From NCBI RefSeq assembly GCF_005083105.1, contig NZ_CP034885.1, positions 288,449 to 352,448 on the forward strand: DNA of 64,000 nt, written 5' to 3'. Within the stretch, counting starts at the first letter, position 1. The number at the start of each line of letters is the position of its first letter. Source of the stretch: Buchnera aphidicola (Aphis nerii). GTDB lineage: Bacteria; Pseudomonadota; Gammaproteobacteria; Enterobacterales; Enterobacteriaceae. Shown here one piece after another: positions 28,809 through 39,762 of this stretch. The position numbers were made by a program, and so were the translations under genes. The notes under the pieces are model-generated. The model was not told where the DNA came from and ran no database searches. It saw nothing but the letters and a program-made list of their open reading frames with translations.

Positions 28809-31217
28809 TTATATAATAGATTTTTTTCCAAGATTTTTTAGTAATTTTAAAATCCAATTTAAACGCAAAGAATCATCTTCAAAATTATGAAAAAAATTTA
28901 ACTCTGTAGGGCTTATCATTTTCCAAAGATTTGGCTCTTTTTGAAATATTGCAAGCAAGTATTCCATATTGATTTTATTATTTTCATTAAATTTTATAAT
29001 TCCTATACTTTTATTAGATTTAATATGTGAAATTCCGATTTTTTTTGTCAATAATTTAATTTTAGCAATTAATATTAAATTTTCAGAAAATTTTGGTAAT
29101 TTACCAAATTGATTCAAGATTTCAAAATATATGTTTTCTATTTCTTTTTCATTATTAGCATTTTCAATTTTTTCATAAAAAAATAAACGTTGATGAATAT
29201 CATTAATATAATTTTTTGGTAGTAATGAAGTAACATGTAGTTCAACATCTGATTTTTTAAATAAATTGTCTAAAAATACTTTTTTTTCTCCGTTTTTAAA
29301 AAGTTTAACAGTTTTATTCAATAATTTCATATATAAATTAATTCCTATACTATTGATATGACCACTTTGTTCTTTTCCAAGTAATTCACCTATTCCTCTA
29401 ATTTCTAAATCTCTGTTAGATAAATTAAATCCTCCACCAAAGTTATTTGTTAAAAAAATTGCTTCTAATCTTTTTTTAGCATCTATTGTAATTTTTTTTA
29501 AATTATTAACAAGAAAAAAAGCATATCCTTGATTTTTAGAACGTCCAATTCTACCTCTAAGTTGATGTAATTGAGATAATCCAAAATGATCTGCATTTTC
29601 GATAATAATAGTATTAGCTTTAGGTATATCAATTCCACTTTCTATAATGGTTGTACAAACTAATATATCAAAATTATTTTGATAAAATTCATTCATTATC
29701 TTTTTTAATTCAATATTACTCATTTTACCATGCCCTACTTTAATTTTAGTATTAGGAAGTAAGTTTGATAATTTTATAGCTATCTCATTAATTCCTTTAA
29801 CTTTATTGTATATATAATATACTTGTCCTCCTCGAGATATTTCTCTAGAAATTGCTTTTTTAATTAAAGTAGGATTATATTCTTCTATAAAAGTTTGTAT
29901 TTCTTTTCTTTCTGCTGGAGGATTAGCAATAATTGATAAATCTCTAATATCATTCATTACCATATTTAAGGTACGAGGAATAGGTGTTGCTGTTAAAGTC
30001 AATATATCAATTTGAGAATATACTTTTTTAATTATTTCTTTATGAATAACACCAAATCGATGTTCTTCATCAATAATTAATAAACCAATATCATGCCATT
30101 TAATAAATTCAAATAAAATCTTATGAGTACTAATTAATATATTAATATTACCAGATTCAATATTTTTTAAAATTTTTTCTTTTTCTTTTTTGTTTCTAAA
30201 TCTAGATAATATATCTATATTTATAGAAAAATTACGAAATCGTTTTGAAAAGCTCTTAAAATGTTGTTCTGCTAATAATGTTGTTGGTACTAAGACAATA
30301 ACTTGTTTTTTGTTTGATATACAAATAAAGGCAGCTCTCATCGCAACTTCTGTTTTTCCAAAACCTACATCACCGCAAATTAATCGATCCATAGGAATAG
30401 ACTTACACATATCATTTAATACAGATGTGATTGCTTTTTCTTGATCTAAAGTAACTTTAAATGCAAAATCTTTGCAAAATAGATTATATTGTTTTTCGTT
30501 TTTTTTAAATGCAAATCCTGTATTAGATAGTCTATTTGCATAAATATTCAATAAAATTGCTGCATGATCACACAAATTTTTACTAATTTTAGTTTTTTCT
30601 TTATCCCATTTATCACTTCCTAATTTATGTAAAACAATATTTTTGTCTAATTTTCCAACATATGGTGAAATAAGATGCAAATATGTAATAGGAACATATA
30701 ATTTGTTTTCTTCTGCATATAAAATAATTAAATATTCAGATTCACAACTAGAAGTTTTTATCGTAGTCAATCCTTGATATTTTCCAATACCATGTTGAAT
30801 ATGTATAATAAGATCATTAATTTTTAACTGATGTAAAAATTGATTTTTAGTTGATGAAATAATATTTTTTTCATTTGTGAATGCAAAAATTTCTTTTGTA
30901 GAAATAAATAACAATTTTTTTTTAGAATCTATAAAACTATTATATAAATTTCCTATAATGTAAAAAAAATTAGCTTTTTTATTAATATCACAAATATTTT
31001 TTATATGTTTAGGGAAAATATTTTTTAAATTTAAAAATTTTAAAAATGTTATCAAACATTCGTTTTTTGTTATAAAAAACACGGTTTTTCCCGAAAAATT
31101 ATATAAAAAAGAAAAAATTTCATTATAATTTTTTTGATTTTTATTTTTTTCGAAAAAATTCGGTAATTTTTGGTGTTTATAATTAATAAAGTTTTTATTT
31201 TTTAATACCGTTTTCAT
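28809..31217 (-). CDS. mfd: Transcription-repair coupling factor, N-terminally shortened
   Basis: ATP-driven translocase that pushes or removes stalled RNA polymerase. Present: the RNAP-interacting CarD-like domain (about 129-200, LIIHIQHGIGKYQGL), the helicase core with Walker A GDVGFGKTE (K288), LIIDEEHRFG, LTATPIPRTL and the QLRGRIGRS motif, and a C-terminal TRCF domain. E. coli Mfd has 1148 residues with its Walker lysine at 634. This one has 802 with the lysine at 288, so about 346 residues corresponding to the UvrB-like module are missing. An ATG start and a clean frame suggest a settled short form. Nucleotide excision partners are not in this window. Confidence 0.94.
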   Translation of the reverse strand: MKTVLKNKNFINYKHQKLPNFFEKNKNQKNYNEIFSFLYNFSGKTVFFITKNECLITFLKFLNLKNIFPKHIKNICDINKKANFFYIIGNLYNSFIDSKKKLLFISTKEIFAFTNEKNIISSTKNQFLHQLKINDLIIHIQHGIGKYQGLTTIKTSSCESEYLIILYAEENKLYVPITYLHLISPYVGKLDKNIVLHKLGSDKWDKEKTKISKNLCDHAAILLNIYANRLSNTGFAFKKNEKQYNLFCKDFAFKVTLDQEKAITSVLNDMCKSIPMDRLICGDVGFGKTEVAMRAAFICISNKKQVIVLVPTTLLAEQHFKSFSKRFRNFSINIDILSRFRNKKEKEKILKNIESGNINILISTHKILFEFIKWHDIGLLIIDEEHRFGVIHKEIIKKVYSQIDILTLTATPIPRTLNMVMNDIRDLSIIANPPAERKEIQTFIEEYNPTLIKKAISREISRGGQVYYIYNKVKGINEIAIKLSNLLPNTKIKVGHGKMSNIELKKIMNEFYQNNFDILVCTTIIESGIDIPKANTIIIENADHFGLSQLHQLRGRIGRSKNQGYAFFLVNNLKKITIDAKKRLEAIFLTNNFGGGFNLSNRDLEIRGIGELLGKEQSGHINSIGINLYMKLLNKTVKLFKNGEKKVFLDNLFKKSDVELHVTSLLPKNYINDIHQRLFFYEKIENANNEKEIENIYFEILNQFGKLPKFSENLILIAKIKLLTKKIGISHIKSNKSIGIIKFNENNKINMEYLLAIFQKEPNLWKMISPTELNFFHNFEDDSLRLNWILKLLKNLGKKSII

Positions 31218-31594
31218 AATAGAATATTTTTAAATAAAATGAAAAATTTTTAATTTTAATTAATATTTTACTCCATAATATATCTTCAAAATATGAAATA
31301 TATTTTAAAAACAATTATATAATTTAATGATTTTTTTAAAGTTATTTTATTATTATGTAATAAATGATTTAATAATTTTAACTAAGAATTTTAAAAAATA
31401 AACACAAATATTAAATTTAATTAAATTAAAATATTTTCATGTTAATTAAATTCTTTAAAAAATTTTTTAATAAAATTTAAATAATATTATTATTTATTAA
31501 AAAATAAAATGATTTACTAAAAATAATTTTGAATAAATAATTATAATTAATACATTCATTATAAAAACATCTTAACTATAAAAAGATATTCTTA
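31218..31594. other. Intergenic region between divergent mfd and lolC
   Basis: 377 bases, almost entirely A/T, holding the promoters of mfd and the lolCDE set. Many TATAAT-like hexamers occur by chance, so I cannot assign one. No tRNA, hairpin terminator or coding remnant was recognised. Confidence 0.6.
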
Positions 31595-32785
31595 ATGTAC
31601 AAGCCTATATATATATTTATTGGTTTACGTTATTTATGGAATTCATATTTAACAAATTTTAAAAAGATTATTACTGTTTTATCTATTATAGGTGTTAGTT
31701 TTGGCATATCATCTATTATTATAACAATATCTTTATTTAATGGATTTCAGAACGAATTTAAAAAAAATATTTTATCATTTATCCCACATTTAATTATTAC
31801 TAACCAAAATTATTATATTAATGAATTAGATTTTCCTAAAAGTATTTTAATGTCAAAAAATATCCAGAAAATTTCTAGTTTTATTAGTAGTAAAGTACTC
31901 ATTGAAAATAAAAAAAATATTAGTATTAGTGAAATTATTTCTTTTAAAGAAAAAAATTATTATCCTTATAATATTAAAAATATTTTATATACACTTAATT
32001 CAAAAGAAAATAACATAATTATAGGCAAAAAATTAGCAGAAAAATTAAACATACATATTAATGATTTGATTAAATTAATATCATTTCCAAGGAATAAAAA
32101 AAATTTTTTAATAAATAAAATGAATGAAAAAACATTTAAAGTAACTGGTTTTTTTGATACGAAAAACAAAGTTGATAATTATCAAATATTAATGAATAGT
32201 AAAATCGCTTTAAATTTTTTAAATTACCATAAAAATTACATTACTGGTTGGAGGATTTGGTTAAAAGATCCATTTGATTATTACATAAATTTATCAAAAA
32301 AAACGAAACAACATTTAGTTTTTTTAAATTGGCAATTAAAAGAAGGAGAATTATTTAAAGCTATACAAATTGAAAAATATATTATGTTACTTTTTTTAAT
32401 CCTAATTTTATTAATTGTCACTTTTAATATTGCTATTACTTTGACAGTGAATATGGTAGAAAAACAAAATATTATTGCGATTTTACAAACACAAGGATTA
32501 TGCCGAAAAAAAATGATGTTAATATTTATTACATTAGGATTAAGTAATGTTATAATTGGAAACGTATTAGGTACATTAATAAGTTTCATATTAATATATG
32601 AAGAAAGATTTTTAAATAAATTAATCAATATTTTTTTTGACAATATTGATATTACGATAGAAATTTACCCTTTTCAAGTTTTTGTGGTAAATATTATATT
32701 TATATTAATTTCAATGTTATCTACATTATATCCAATTTGGAATATTACTAAATCGACACCTTCTAAAATTTTATCTAATGAATAG
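31595..32785 (+). CDS. lolC: Lipoprotein-releasing ABC transporter permease LolC
   Basis: Membrane subunit of LolCDE, which extracts outer-membrane lipoproteins from the inner membrane. The 396-residue length agrees with E. coli LolC (399). One transmembrane helix near residues 25-50 is followed by a large periplasmic domain and three C-terminal helices (about 260-390), the MacB-like layout. FIGLRYLWN and SIIGVSFGISSIIITISLFNG near the N-terminus match the family. The lolD start overlaps its stop by eight bases. Confidence 0.9.
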   Translation: MYKPIYIFIGLRYLWNSYLTNFKKIITVLSIIGVSFGISSIIITISLFNGFQNEFKKNILSFIPHLIITNQNYYINELDFPKSILMSKNIQKISSFISSKVLIENKKNISISEIISFKEKNYYPYNIKNILYTLNSKENNIIIGKKLAEKLNIHINDLIKLISFPRNKKNFLINKMNEKTFKVTGFFDTKNKVDNYQILMNSKIALNFLNYHKNYITGWRIWLKDPFDYYINLSKKTKQHLVFLNWQLKEGELFKAIQIEKYIMLLFLILILLIVTFNIAITLTVNMVEKQNIIAILQTQGLCRKKMMLIFITLGLSNVIIGNVLGTLISFILIYEERFLNKLINIFFDNIDITIEIYPFQVFVVNIIFILISMLSTLYPIWNITKSTPSKILSNE

Positions 32786-33470
32786 TATAATTTTACAGTG
32801 TATTAATCTAACTAAATCTTATCAAGATAACGGAAAAAAAATTCAAATATTAAAAAAAACATCATTTTATCTAAATAAAAATGATATAGCAGTTGTTATT
32901 GGTAAATCAGGTTCTGGAAAAAGTACTTTTTTACATTTAATTAGTGGATTAGAAAAACCTACTTCTGGATATGTTTTATTTGATGGTATACCATTAAGTT
33001 CTATGTCATCTAATCAAATAGCCAAATTAAGAAATATAAATTTAGGTTTTATTTATCAATTTCATCATTTACTTTTAGATTTTAATGTACTTGAAAACGT
33101 TGCAATGCCAGTATTAATAAATAATAAAAGTATTAAAGAAGCTAAAGAAAAATCATATGAAATATTAAAAAAAGTTCGATTAGAAAAAAAAATTTATAAA
33201 TATCCAACTGATTTATCTGGTGGAGAAAGACAAAGAGTTGCTATTGCTCGTGCTTTTGTCAATAATCCAAAATTAATAATAGCAGATGAACCTACTGGAA
33301 ATTTAGATTCTTATAATGCAAAAATAATTTTTGATTTAATATTTGAATTAAATAATAATTTAAATACTTCTTTTTTAATTGTAACACATGATCTTTATCT
33401 TGCAGAAAAAGCACATGTTTTATTTGAAATTAAAAATAGTCAACTAAACATAAAAAAAAATATTAAATGA
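32778..33470 (+). CDS. lolD: Lipoprotein-releasing ABC transporter ATPase LolD
   Basis: ATP-binding subunit of LolCDE. Walker A is GKSGSGKST, the Q-loop region is GFIYQFHHLL, the signature LSGGERQRVAIARA, and Walker B IIADEPTGNLD followed by the H-loop VTHD. Length 230 residues (E. coli 233). Overlaps lolC by eight bases and lolE by four (ATGA), so the three subunits look translationally coupled. Confidence 0.96.
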   Translation: MNSIILQCINLTKSYQDNGKKIQILKKTSFYLNKNDIAVVIGKSGSGKSTFLHLISGLEKPTSGYVLFDGIPLSSMSSNQIAKLRNINLGFIYQFHHLLLDFNVLENVAMPVLINNKSIKEAKEKSYEILKKVRLEKKIYKYPTDLSGGERQRVAIARAFVNNPKLIIADEPTGNLDSYNAKIIFDLIFELNNNLNTSFLIVTHDLYLAEKAHVLFEIKNSQLNIKKNIK

Positions 33471-34708
33471 ATTTTTTACCTTTTTTCATTGCAAAACGAT
33501 TATACTTACAAAGTAATAAAAATCATACAATTCTATTCATTTCTATTTTATCTAAAATAGGAATTGCTATCAGTGTTTTTATATTAGTTATTAGTATTAG
33601 TGCTTTAAATGGTTTTCAAATATTAGTTAATAAAAATATTTTGTCATCTTTACCACATGGTATTATAAAGTCAGTAGATAAACCATTTTTGCATTGGAAA
33701 AAAATTATAAAAAAAATTAATTGCGTATCTGGAATTAATTATTCTGAACCATATATTTTAATGAATAGTGTTTTATTTAAAGACGATCAAATTGAATTTT
33801 TCAATATTAAAAGTTTTAAAAATATTAAATATATAAAAAAATATTTTTCTTTTCAAAAAAAAAAATATAATTTTTTACAAAATAATCATTTTAAAAACAA
33901 TCAAATCATTCTTTCCTCTGATTTATCTAAAAGACTACTATTAAAAAAAGGAGATTGGATTAATATAATTATATTAGATGATAATTTTTCTTTTAAATTA
34001 AATAAAATAAAATTATTTTCTTTTCAAATTACATCTATATTTAATTCTAATGGAATTTCAAATTCTAATATGGGACTTGTTCCATTTTCTTTCTTTCAAG
34101 ATAATCTGAATATAAAAAATAATATTAATACTATTGAATTATATATGTCAAATCCATTTCAAGCTAATAAAATTATTTTAGATGTAGCTAAAAATATTCA
34201 AGATCCTATTTTTTTATACACTTGGATAAATAATTATAAAGATATATATAATGATATTAAAAAAATTAAAACAATAATATATATTACATTATTTTTTCTA
34301 ATAGTAATGTCTTGTTTTAGTGTTATATCTATATCTTTAGTATCTATATCAAAAAAAATAAAAGATATTTCTATTTTACGTAGTATAGGTGCTAATAATA
34401 TTCTAATTCAATTAATTTTTTTATATTATGGATTCCGTTTTATTTTAATAGGAAATTTAATAGGTTTAATCAGCGGAATAATAACAGTTTTAAGTTCTAA
34501 AAAAATTATGTTTTTTTTAGAAAAACACTTCAGTAAAAATTTATTATTAAATAATATTTATTATCATAATTTTTTATTATTGAAGTTAAGTTTATTGGAT
34601 ATAATTATCATTTTTTTTGGCACCATAGTAATAGCAATTATTACAAATTGGTATCCTGCATATTTTGCTTCGAAAATAGATCCTAGTAAGATACTAAAAA
34701 AATTTTAA
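33467..34708 (+). CDS. lolE: Lipoprotein-releasing ABC transporter permease LolE
   Basis: Second permease of LolCDE, 413 residues (E. coli 414), with the same topology as LolC: one N-terminal helix (ISILSKIGIAISVFILVISIS), a periplasmic domain and three C-terminal helices. The ending WYPAYFASKIDPSKIL is the family signature. It contains an in-frame A11 tract at 33855-33865 (QKKKY), yet the frame is open as sequenced. Start overlaps lolD by four bases. Confidence 0.92.
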   Translation: MNFLPFFIAKRLYLQSNKNHTILFISILSKIGIAISVFILVISISALNGFQILVNKNILSSLPHGIIKSVDKPFLHWKKIIKKINCVSGINYSEPYILMNSVLFKDDQIEFFNIKSFKNIKYIKKYFSFQKKKYNFLQNNHFKNNQIILSSDLSKRLLLKKGDWINIIILDDNFSFKLNKIKLFSFQITSIFNSNGISNSNMGLVPFSFFQDNLNIKNNINTIELYMSNPFQANKIILDVAKNIQDPIFLYTWINNYKDIYNDIKKIKTIIYITLFFLIVMSCFSVISISLVSISKKIKDISILRSIGANNILIQLIFLYYGFRFILIGNLIGLISGIITVLSSKKIMFFLEKHFSKNLLLNNIYYHNFLLLKLSLLDIIIIFFGTIVIAIITNWYPAYFASKIDPSKILKKF

Positions 34709-34767
34709 TTTTTTAATTCAAATTTCTATATAAATAAACTTAATAATAATTTATAACATACTAATAA

Positions 34768-35778
<1,011 letters not shown>

Positions 35779-35811
35779 ATAGAATAAATTTAGCTTTGTA
35801 ATTTTTAAATA

Positions 35812-35844
35812 GCAGTATTAAGAAAACCCTTAATACTGCCTTTT
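35812..35844 (+). terminator. Rho-independent terminator of gapA
   Basis: GCAGTATTAAG and CTTAATACTGC form a perfect 11-base stem around a six-base loop (AAAACC), followed by CTTTT. It lies 34 bases after the gapA stop and before the convergent queF stop, so it may serve both genes. One of the clearest terminators in the window. Confidence 0.88.
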
Positions 35845-35875
35845 AAAAAACTATAAAATATTTAATAAATATTTT

Positions 35876-36691
35876 CTATTGCCTACATAATCTAATAAAA
35901 GAAGGTTTAAAAAAAGTATTGCTACGCCATGGATTAATATCAATACCTCCTCTTCTAGTATATCTTGCATATACAGTTAGTTTTTTAGGATTACATATAT
36001 TTTGAATATCATTAAAAATTCGTTCAATACATTCCTCATGAAATTCATTATGATTTCGAAAAGATATTAAATATTTTAATAATGCAATATGACTAATTTT
36101 TTTCCCGGTATATATAATATTTATAGATGCCCAATCAGGTTGATGAGTTATAGGACAATTTGACTTAAATAAATTACTATATAAAGATTCAGTTACTAAT
36201 TTATTTTTTTTAGAAAAAATTTTAAGTAAATACTTATTATAAGTATATGATTTGATTGATATATTTTTTTTATCTATACAAATACCAGGAAATTTTGATA
36301 TACCTAAGTTTTTAATTTCATTTAAATTAAATAATTTTATGAAAACCTTTCCTTTTACACATCGACTTATATCAGATATTAATTGGTTTATTAAATCGAT
36401 AGTTGTTTTAAATTTAACTTGATTAAAACTATTTATATATATTTTAAAACTTTTAGATTCAATAATATTTATACTTGTAATATCAACTTCTATATTTGCA
36501 ATAGCAATACTTGGTAGTCCATTTATATTTAACCAAGATAACTCATATAAGGTCCAGATGTCTTTTCCTATAAAAGGAAGATTTATGTGATCTATTTTAA
36601 TATTTTTACGATGTTTTTCTCTGGGTACAGCTTGTAGTAAATTAAATTGATTTTTTTTAACAATCATATGTTTTTTATTTAAATAACTCAA
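35876..36691 (-). CDS. queF: NADPH-dependent 7-cyano-7-deazaguanine reductase
   Basis: Reduces preQ0 to preQ1 in queuosine synthesis for tRNA wobble modification. This is the long, two-domain (YqcD) form: 271 residues (E. coli 282). The nucleophilic cysteine is in FKSNCPITHQPDWAS. The QueF motif around ESKSFKIYINSFNQ and the C-terminal ARYTRRGGIDINPWRS are clear. It reads toward gapA and follows fldA. PreQ0 would have to come from other genes or the host; none of those genes is in this window. Confidence 0.94.
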   Translation of the reverse strand: MSYLNKKHMIVKKNQFNLLQAVPREKHRKNIKIDHINLPFIGKDIWTLYELSWLNINGLPSIAIANIEVDITSINIIESKSFKIYINSFNQVKFKTTIDLINQLISDISRCVKGKVFIKLFNLNEIKNLGISKFPGICIDKKNISIKSYTYNKYLLKIFSKKNKLVTESLYSNLFKSNCPITHQPDWASINIIYTGKKISHIALLKYLISFRNHNEFHEECIERIFNDIQNICNPKKLTVYARYTRRGGIDINPWRSNTFFKPSFIRLCRQ

Positions 36692-36751
36692 TTAATTAAA
36701 ATAATTTGATATATATATAAAAGTATATTTTTTAAATAATTAAAAAATATT

Positions 36752-37261
36752 TTAATGAAATTCAAAAATAATATTTTCTATCCATTTGTTAATTCTATAT
36801 TCAGTTTGATTTGCTTGACGATCTTCATCTAAAGTCAATCCTATAAAATGATCTTTATTTAATAAAGCTTTAGAATGATCAAAATTATAACCCTTGGTTG
36901 ACCATGAACCAATTACCTTTGCTTTATTTTTTTTAATAATGTTATATACAACACTTAATGCATCACAAAAATATTCACTATAATCCTCTTGATCTCCGCA
37001 TCCAAAAAGTGCAACAATTTTATTTGAAAAATTTATTTTTTTTAAAATAGGTAAAAAATCATCCCAATCACACTGTACTTCACCATAATACCAAGTAGGA
37101 ATGCCAAATATTAAATTGCTAAAATTTTCTATATCTTCTTTAGAAGAATTGCTAATATCATATAAAATAGAATTATTTTTACCTATTTTTTTATGAATAA
37201 TTTTTGCTATTTTTTCTGTATTTCCAGTATCACTTCCAAAAAAAATACCTATTTTTTGCAT
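36752..37261 (-). CDS. fldA: Flavodoxin I
   Basis: FMN electron carrier. The FMN phosphate loop is [11 protein letters not shown] (about residues 9-19), followed by the aromatic flavin-binding segments [11 protein letters not shown] and [15 protein letters not shown]. Length is 169 residues (E. coli 176). Its likely partners here are the iron-sulfur/radical SAM enzymes IspG, BioB, LipA and RlmN, several of which take electrons from flavodoxin in E. coli. Confidence 0.96.
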   Translation of the reverse strand: MQKIGIFFGSDTGNTEKIAKIIHKKIGKNNSILYDISNSSKEDIENFSNLIFGIPTWYYGEVQCDWDDFLPILKKINFSNKIVALFGCGDQEDYSEYFCDALSVVYNIIKKNKAKVIGSWSTKGYNFDHSKALLNKDHFIGLTLDEDRQANQTEYRINKWIENIIFEFH

Positions 37262-37512
37262 ATCTTTACCTGCTTATTAAAATAAATTTTTAAAAAATAA
37301 ATTTTACTTTAAAAATTCAATTAATAAAAATATTTTTAAAATTAAACATATTTAATTTATGAAAATTTTTTGTAACGTATTTTTTGTTTTCAATTATAAT
37401 TAATTTAATATTTAAGATATTTATTTATTTTGAGTCTATTTGAAAAAATAAAATTTTTAATAAAAATTAAATATTATCTTCAAATAAATACAAAAACTTT
37501 AAAATTATCGAT

Positions 37513-38955
37513 ATGAATAAAAACTTAATATGGTTTCGTAATGATCTTCGTATATATGATAATACAGCATTATATAATGCATGCTTGTCTGATATAGATG
37601 AAGTAATAGGATTGTTTATTTTTACTCCAAAACAATGGCAAAAACATTTTGTTTCTATCAAAAAAATATCTTTTATTTATCAAAATGTAATGCTTTTAAA
37701 AAAAGAGTTGCTAAAATTAAATATTTTTTTACATCATTACGAATGTAATGATTTTTCAAGTTCAGCAGAGTATCTATTATATTTTTGCCAAAAAAATAAA
37801 ATTAACAATTTATTTTATAATTATCAATATGAAATAAATGAAAAAAATAGAGATAATTTAATAATACAAAAATTATCTATACACGGCATTTCTACAAAAG
37901 GTTTTCACGACAATGTTTTAATTGAACCTAATAAGATAAAAAACAAAAGTGATAAATCTTATAAAAAATTTTATTTTTTTAAAAAAAAAATAATAGATCA
38001 TTTATTAAAAAAAATACCAATATGTTTTCCTATACCTAAAAAAAGAATTTTTCAAAAATATAATATATTTCCAATATATCATATTCAAAATTATAATATA
38101 AATTTTAATAAAAATCTGTTTCCAATCGGAGAAAAACAAGCTATTAATAAATTAAAATATTTTTGTAGTTATAAAATTGAAGATTATTTTTTAAAAAGAA
38201 ATTTCCCATATTTAAATAATACAAGTATGCTTTCTCCATATTTATCTTTAGGAATAATATCTGCTAGAACGTGTTTAAAGATAATTTTAAAAAAATATAA
38301 AACAAAAGATTTATTCGTAATACTTAACTCAGCTTGGATAAACGAAATAATATGGCGTGAATTTTATTATCATTTATTAATTAATTTTCCTTTACTTGGT
38401 AAATCTCAATCATTATACACATGGGAAAAAAAAATTAATTGGGAAAATAATATAAATTACTTCAATGCCTGGAAAACTGGTACAACTGGTTTTCCTATAA
38501 TAGACGCTGCTATGAGGCAATTAAATAAAATAGGATGGATGCACAATAGATTAAGAATGATTACATCTAGTTTTTTAGTAAAAAATTTATTAATTGATTG
38601 GAGACAAGGAGAGAAATATTTTATGCATAATTTAATTGATGGAGATTATGCATTAAATAATGGAGGATGGCAATGGTCTGCTTCTATTGGGACTGATTCA
38701 AGTCCTTATTTTCGTATATTTAATCCATTACGTCAATCTAAAATTTTTGATAAATTAGGTTGTTTTATTAAAAAATATCTTCCTGAATTAAAATTAATAC
38801 CAAATAATTATATTCACAATCCATATGAATGGATAACGAAAAACAATTATACAATAGATTATCCAAAACCAATCATAAATTATAAAAATAGTAAAGAAAA
38901 ATGTTTGTTAGTATATCAACTAGCTCAATCCTTTATAAATGAAAAAAAAGATTAA
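37513..38955 (+). CDS. phrB: Deoxyribodipyrimidine photolyase
   Basis: Light-driven repair of cyclobutane pyrimidine dimers. The N-terminal Rossmann-type antenna domain begins NLIWFRNDLRIYDNTAL. The C-terminal FAD domain has NEIIWREFYYHLL, GWMHNRLRMITSSFL and the long DYALNNGGWQWSASIGTD region with conserved tryptophans. Length 480 residues (E. coli 472). An in-frame A10 run lies at 37981-37990. The stop is five bases before ybgI. Confidence 0.95.
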   Translation: MNKNLIWFRNDLRIYDNTALYNACLSDIDEVIGLFIFTPKQWQKHFVSIKKISFIYQNVMLLKKELLKLNIFLHHYECNDFSSSAEYLLYFCQKNKINNLFYNYQYEINEKNRDNLIIQKLSIHGISTKGFHDNVLIEPNKIKNKSDKSYKKFYFFKKKIIDHLLKKIPICFPIPKKRIFQKYNIFPIYHIQNYNINFNKNLFPIGEKQAINKLKYFCSYKIEDYFLKRNFPYLNNTSMLSPYLSLGIISARTCLKIILKKYKTKDLFVILNSAWINEIIWREFYYHLLINFPLLGKSQSLYTWEKKINWENNINYFNAWKTGTTGFPIIDAAMRQLNKIGWMHNRLRMITSSFLVKNLLIDWRQGEKYFMHNLIDGDYALNNGGWQWSASIGTDSSPYFRIFNPLRQSKIFDKLGCFIKKYLPELKLIPNNYIHNPYEWITKNNYTIDYPKPIINYKNSKEKCLLVYQLAQSFINEKKD

Positions 38956-38960
38956 ATTAT

Positions 38961-39704
38961 ATGGAAAACTTTATTTTAGAAAAAATTATTAATGAAAAAT
39001 TATTTAATAAATATAAGGAAGATATAGTTCCAAATGGATTACAAATAGAAGGAGATAAAATTATTAATAGAATAATTACAGGTGTTAGTGCATGTCAGGA
39101 TCTACTAAATGCAGCTTTAAATTATAAAGCTAATGCTATTATTGTACACCATGGATATTTTTGGAATAAAGATTCTAAATACATTCATAATGTACAAAGA
39201 AATCGATTAAAAACCATACTTTCGAATAATATTAATCTATATAGTTGGCATTTACCATTAGATATTCATTCAGAACTAGGTAACAATGTACAAATTGCGA
39301 AAAAATTAAATATTTTTATTAAAGGTGAAATTTTACCTTATGTTTTATGGGGTTCTTTAGACACTAAAATAAGTGGTTTTGAATTTTCTAATAAAATAGA
39401 GAGAATTTTTAAAAAAAAACCTATACATTTTTACGAAAATGCTCCAGATTATATTAGTCGTATAGCTTGGTGCACTGGTAAAGGACAAAACTTTATTAAA
39501 AAAGCACACAGATTTGGAATAGATGCTTTTTTAACAGGTGAGGTTTCTGAAGAAACAATATATATTGCTAAAGAATTAGGTGTTCATTTTTTTGCATTAG
39601 GACATTATTGTAGTGAAAAATATGGAATTAAAGCTTTAGGAAAATGGTTACATAAAACACATAATTTAGATGTTATATTTATTGACATTTATAATCCTAT
39701 ATAA
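38961..39704 (+). CDS. ybgI: NIF3-family dinuclear metal-binding protein YbgI
   Basis: Conserved dinuclear metal-binding protein of unresolved activity, sometimes annotated as GTP cyclohydrolase 1 type 2. Length is 247 residues, equal to E. coli YbgI. Metal-ligand motifs include IIVHHGYFW near residue 66, LPLDIHSELGNN, and FALGHYCSEKYG near the C-terminus. It sits five bases after phrB, the same neighbour pair as in E. coli, and is probably co-transcribed. No function should be asserted. Confidence 0.92.
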   Translation: MENFILEKIINEKLFNKYKEDIVPNGLQIEGDKIINRIITGVSACQDLLNAALNYKANAIIVHHGYFWNKDSKYIHNVQRNRLKTILSNNINLYSWHLPLDIHSELGNNVQIAKKLNIFIKGEILPYVLWGSLDTKISGFEFSNKIERIFKKKPIHFYENAPDYISRIAWCTGKGQNFIKKAHRFGIDAFLTGEVSEETIYIAKELGVHFFALGHYCSEKYGIKALGKWLHKTHNLDVIFIDIYNPI

Positions 39705-39762
39705 TAATTAAAAATATTATTTTAAATTTAACAGATAACTAGTTTAAAATTTAGATAAAATT

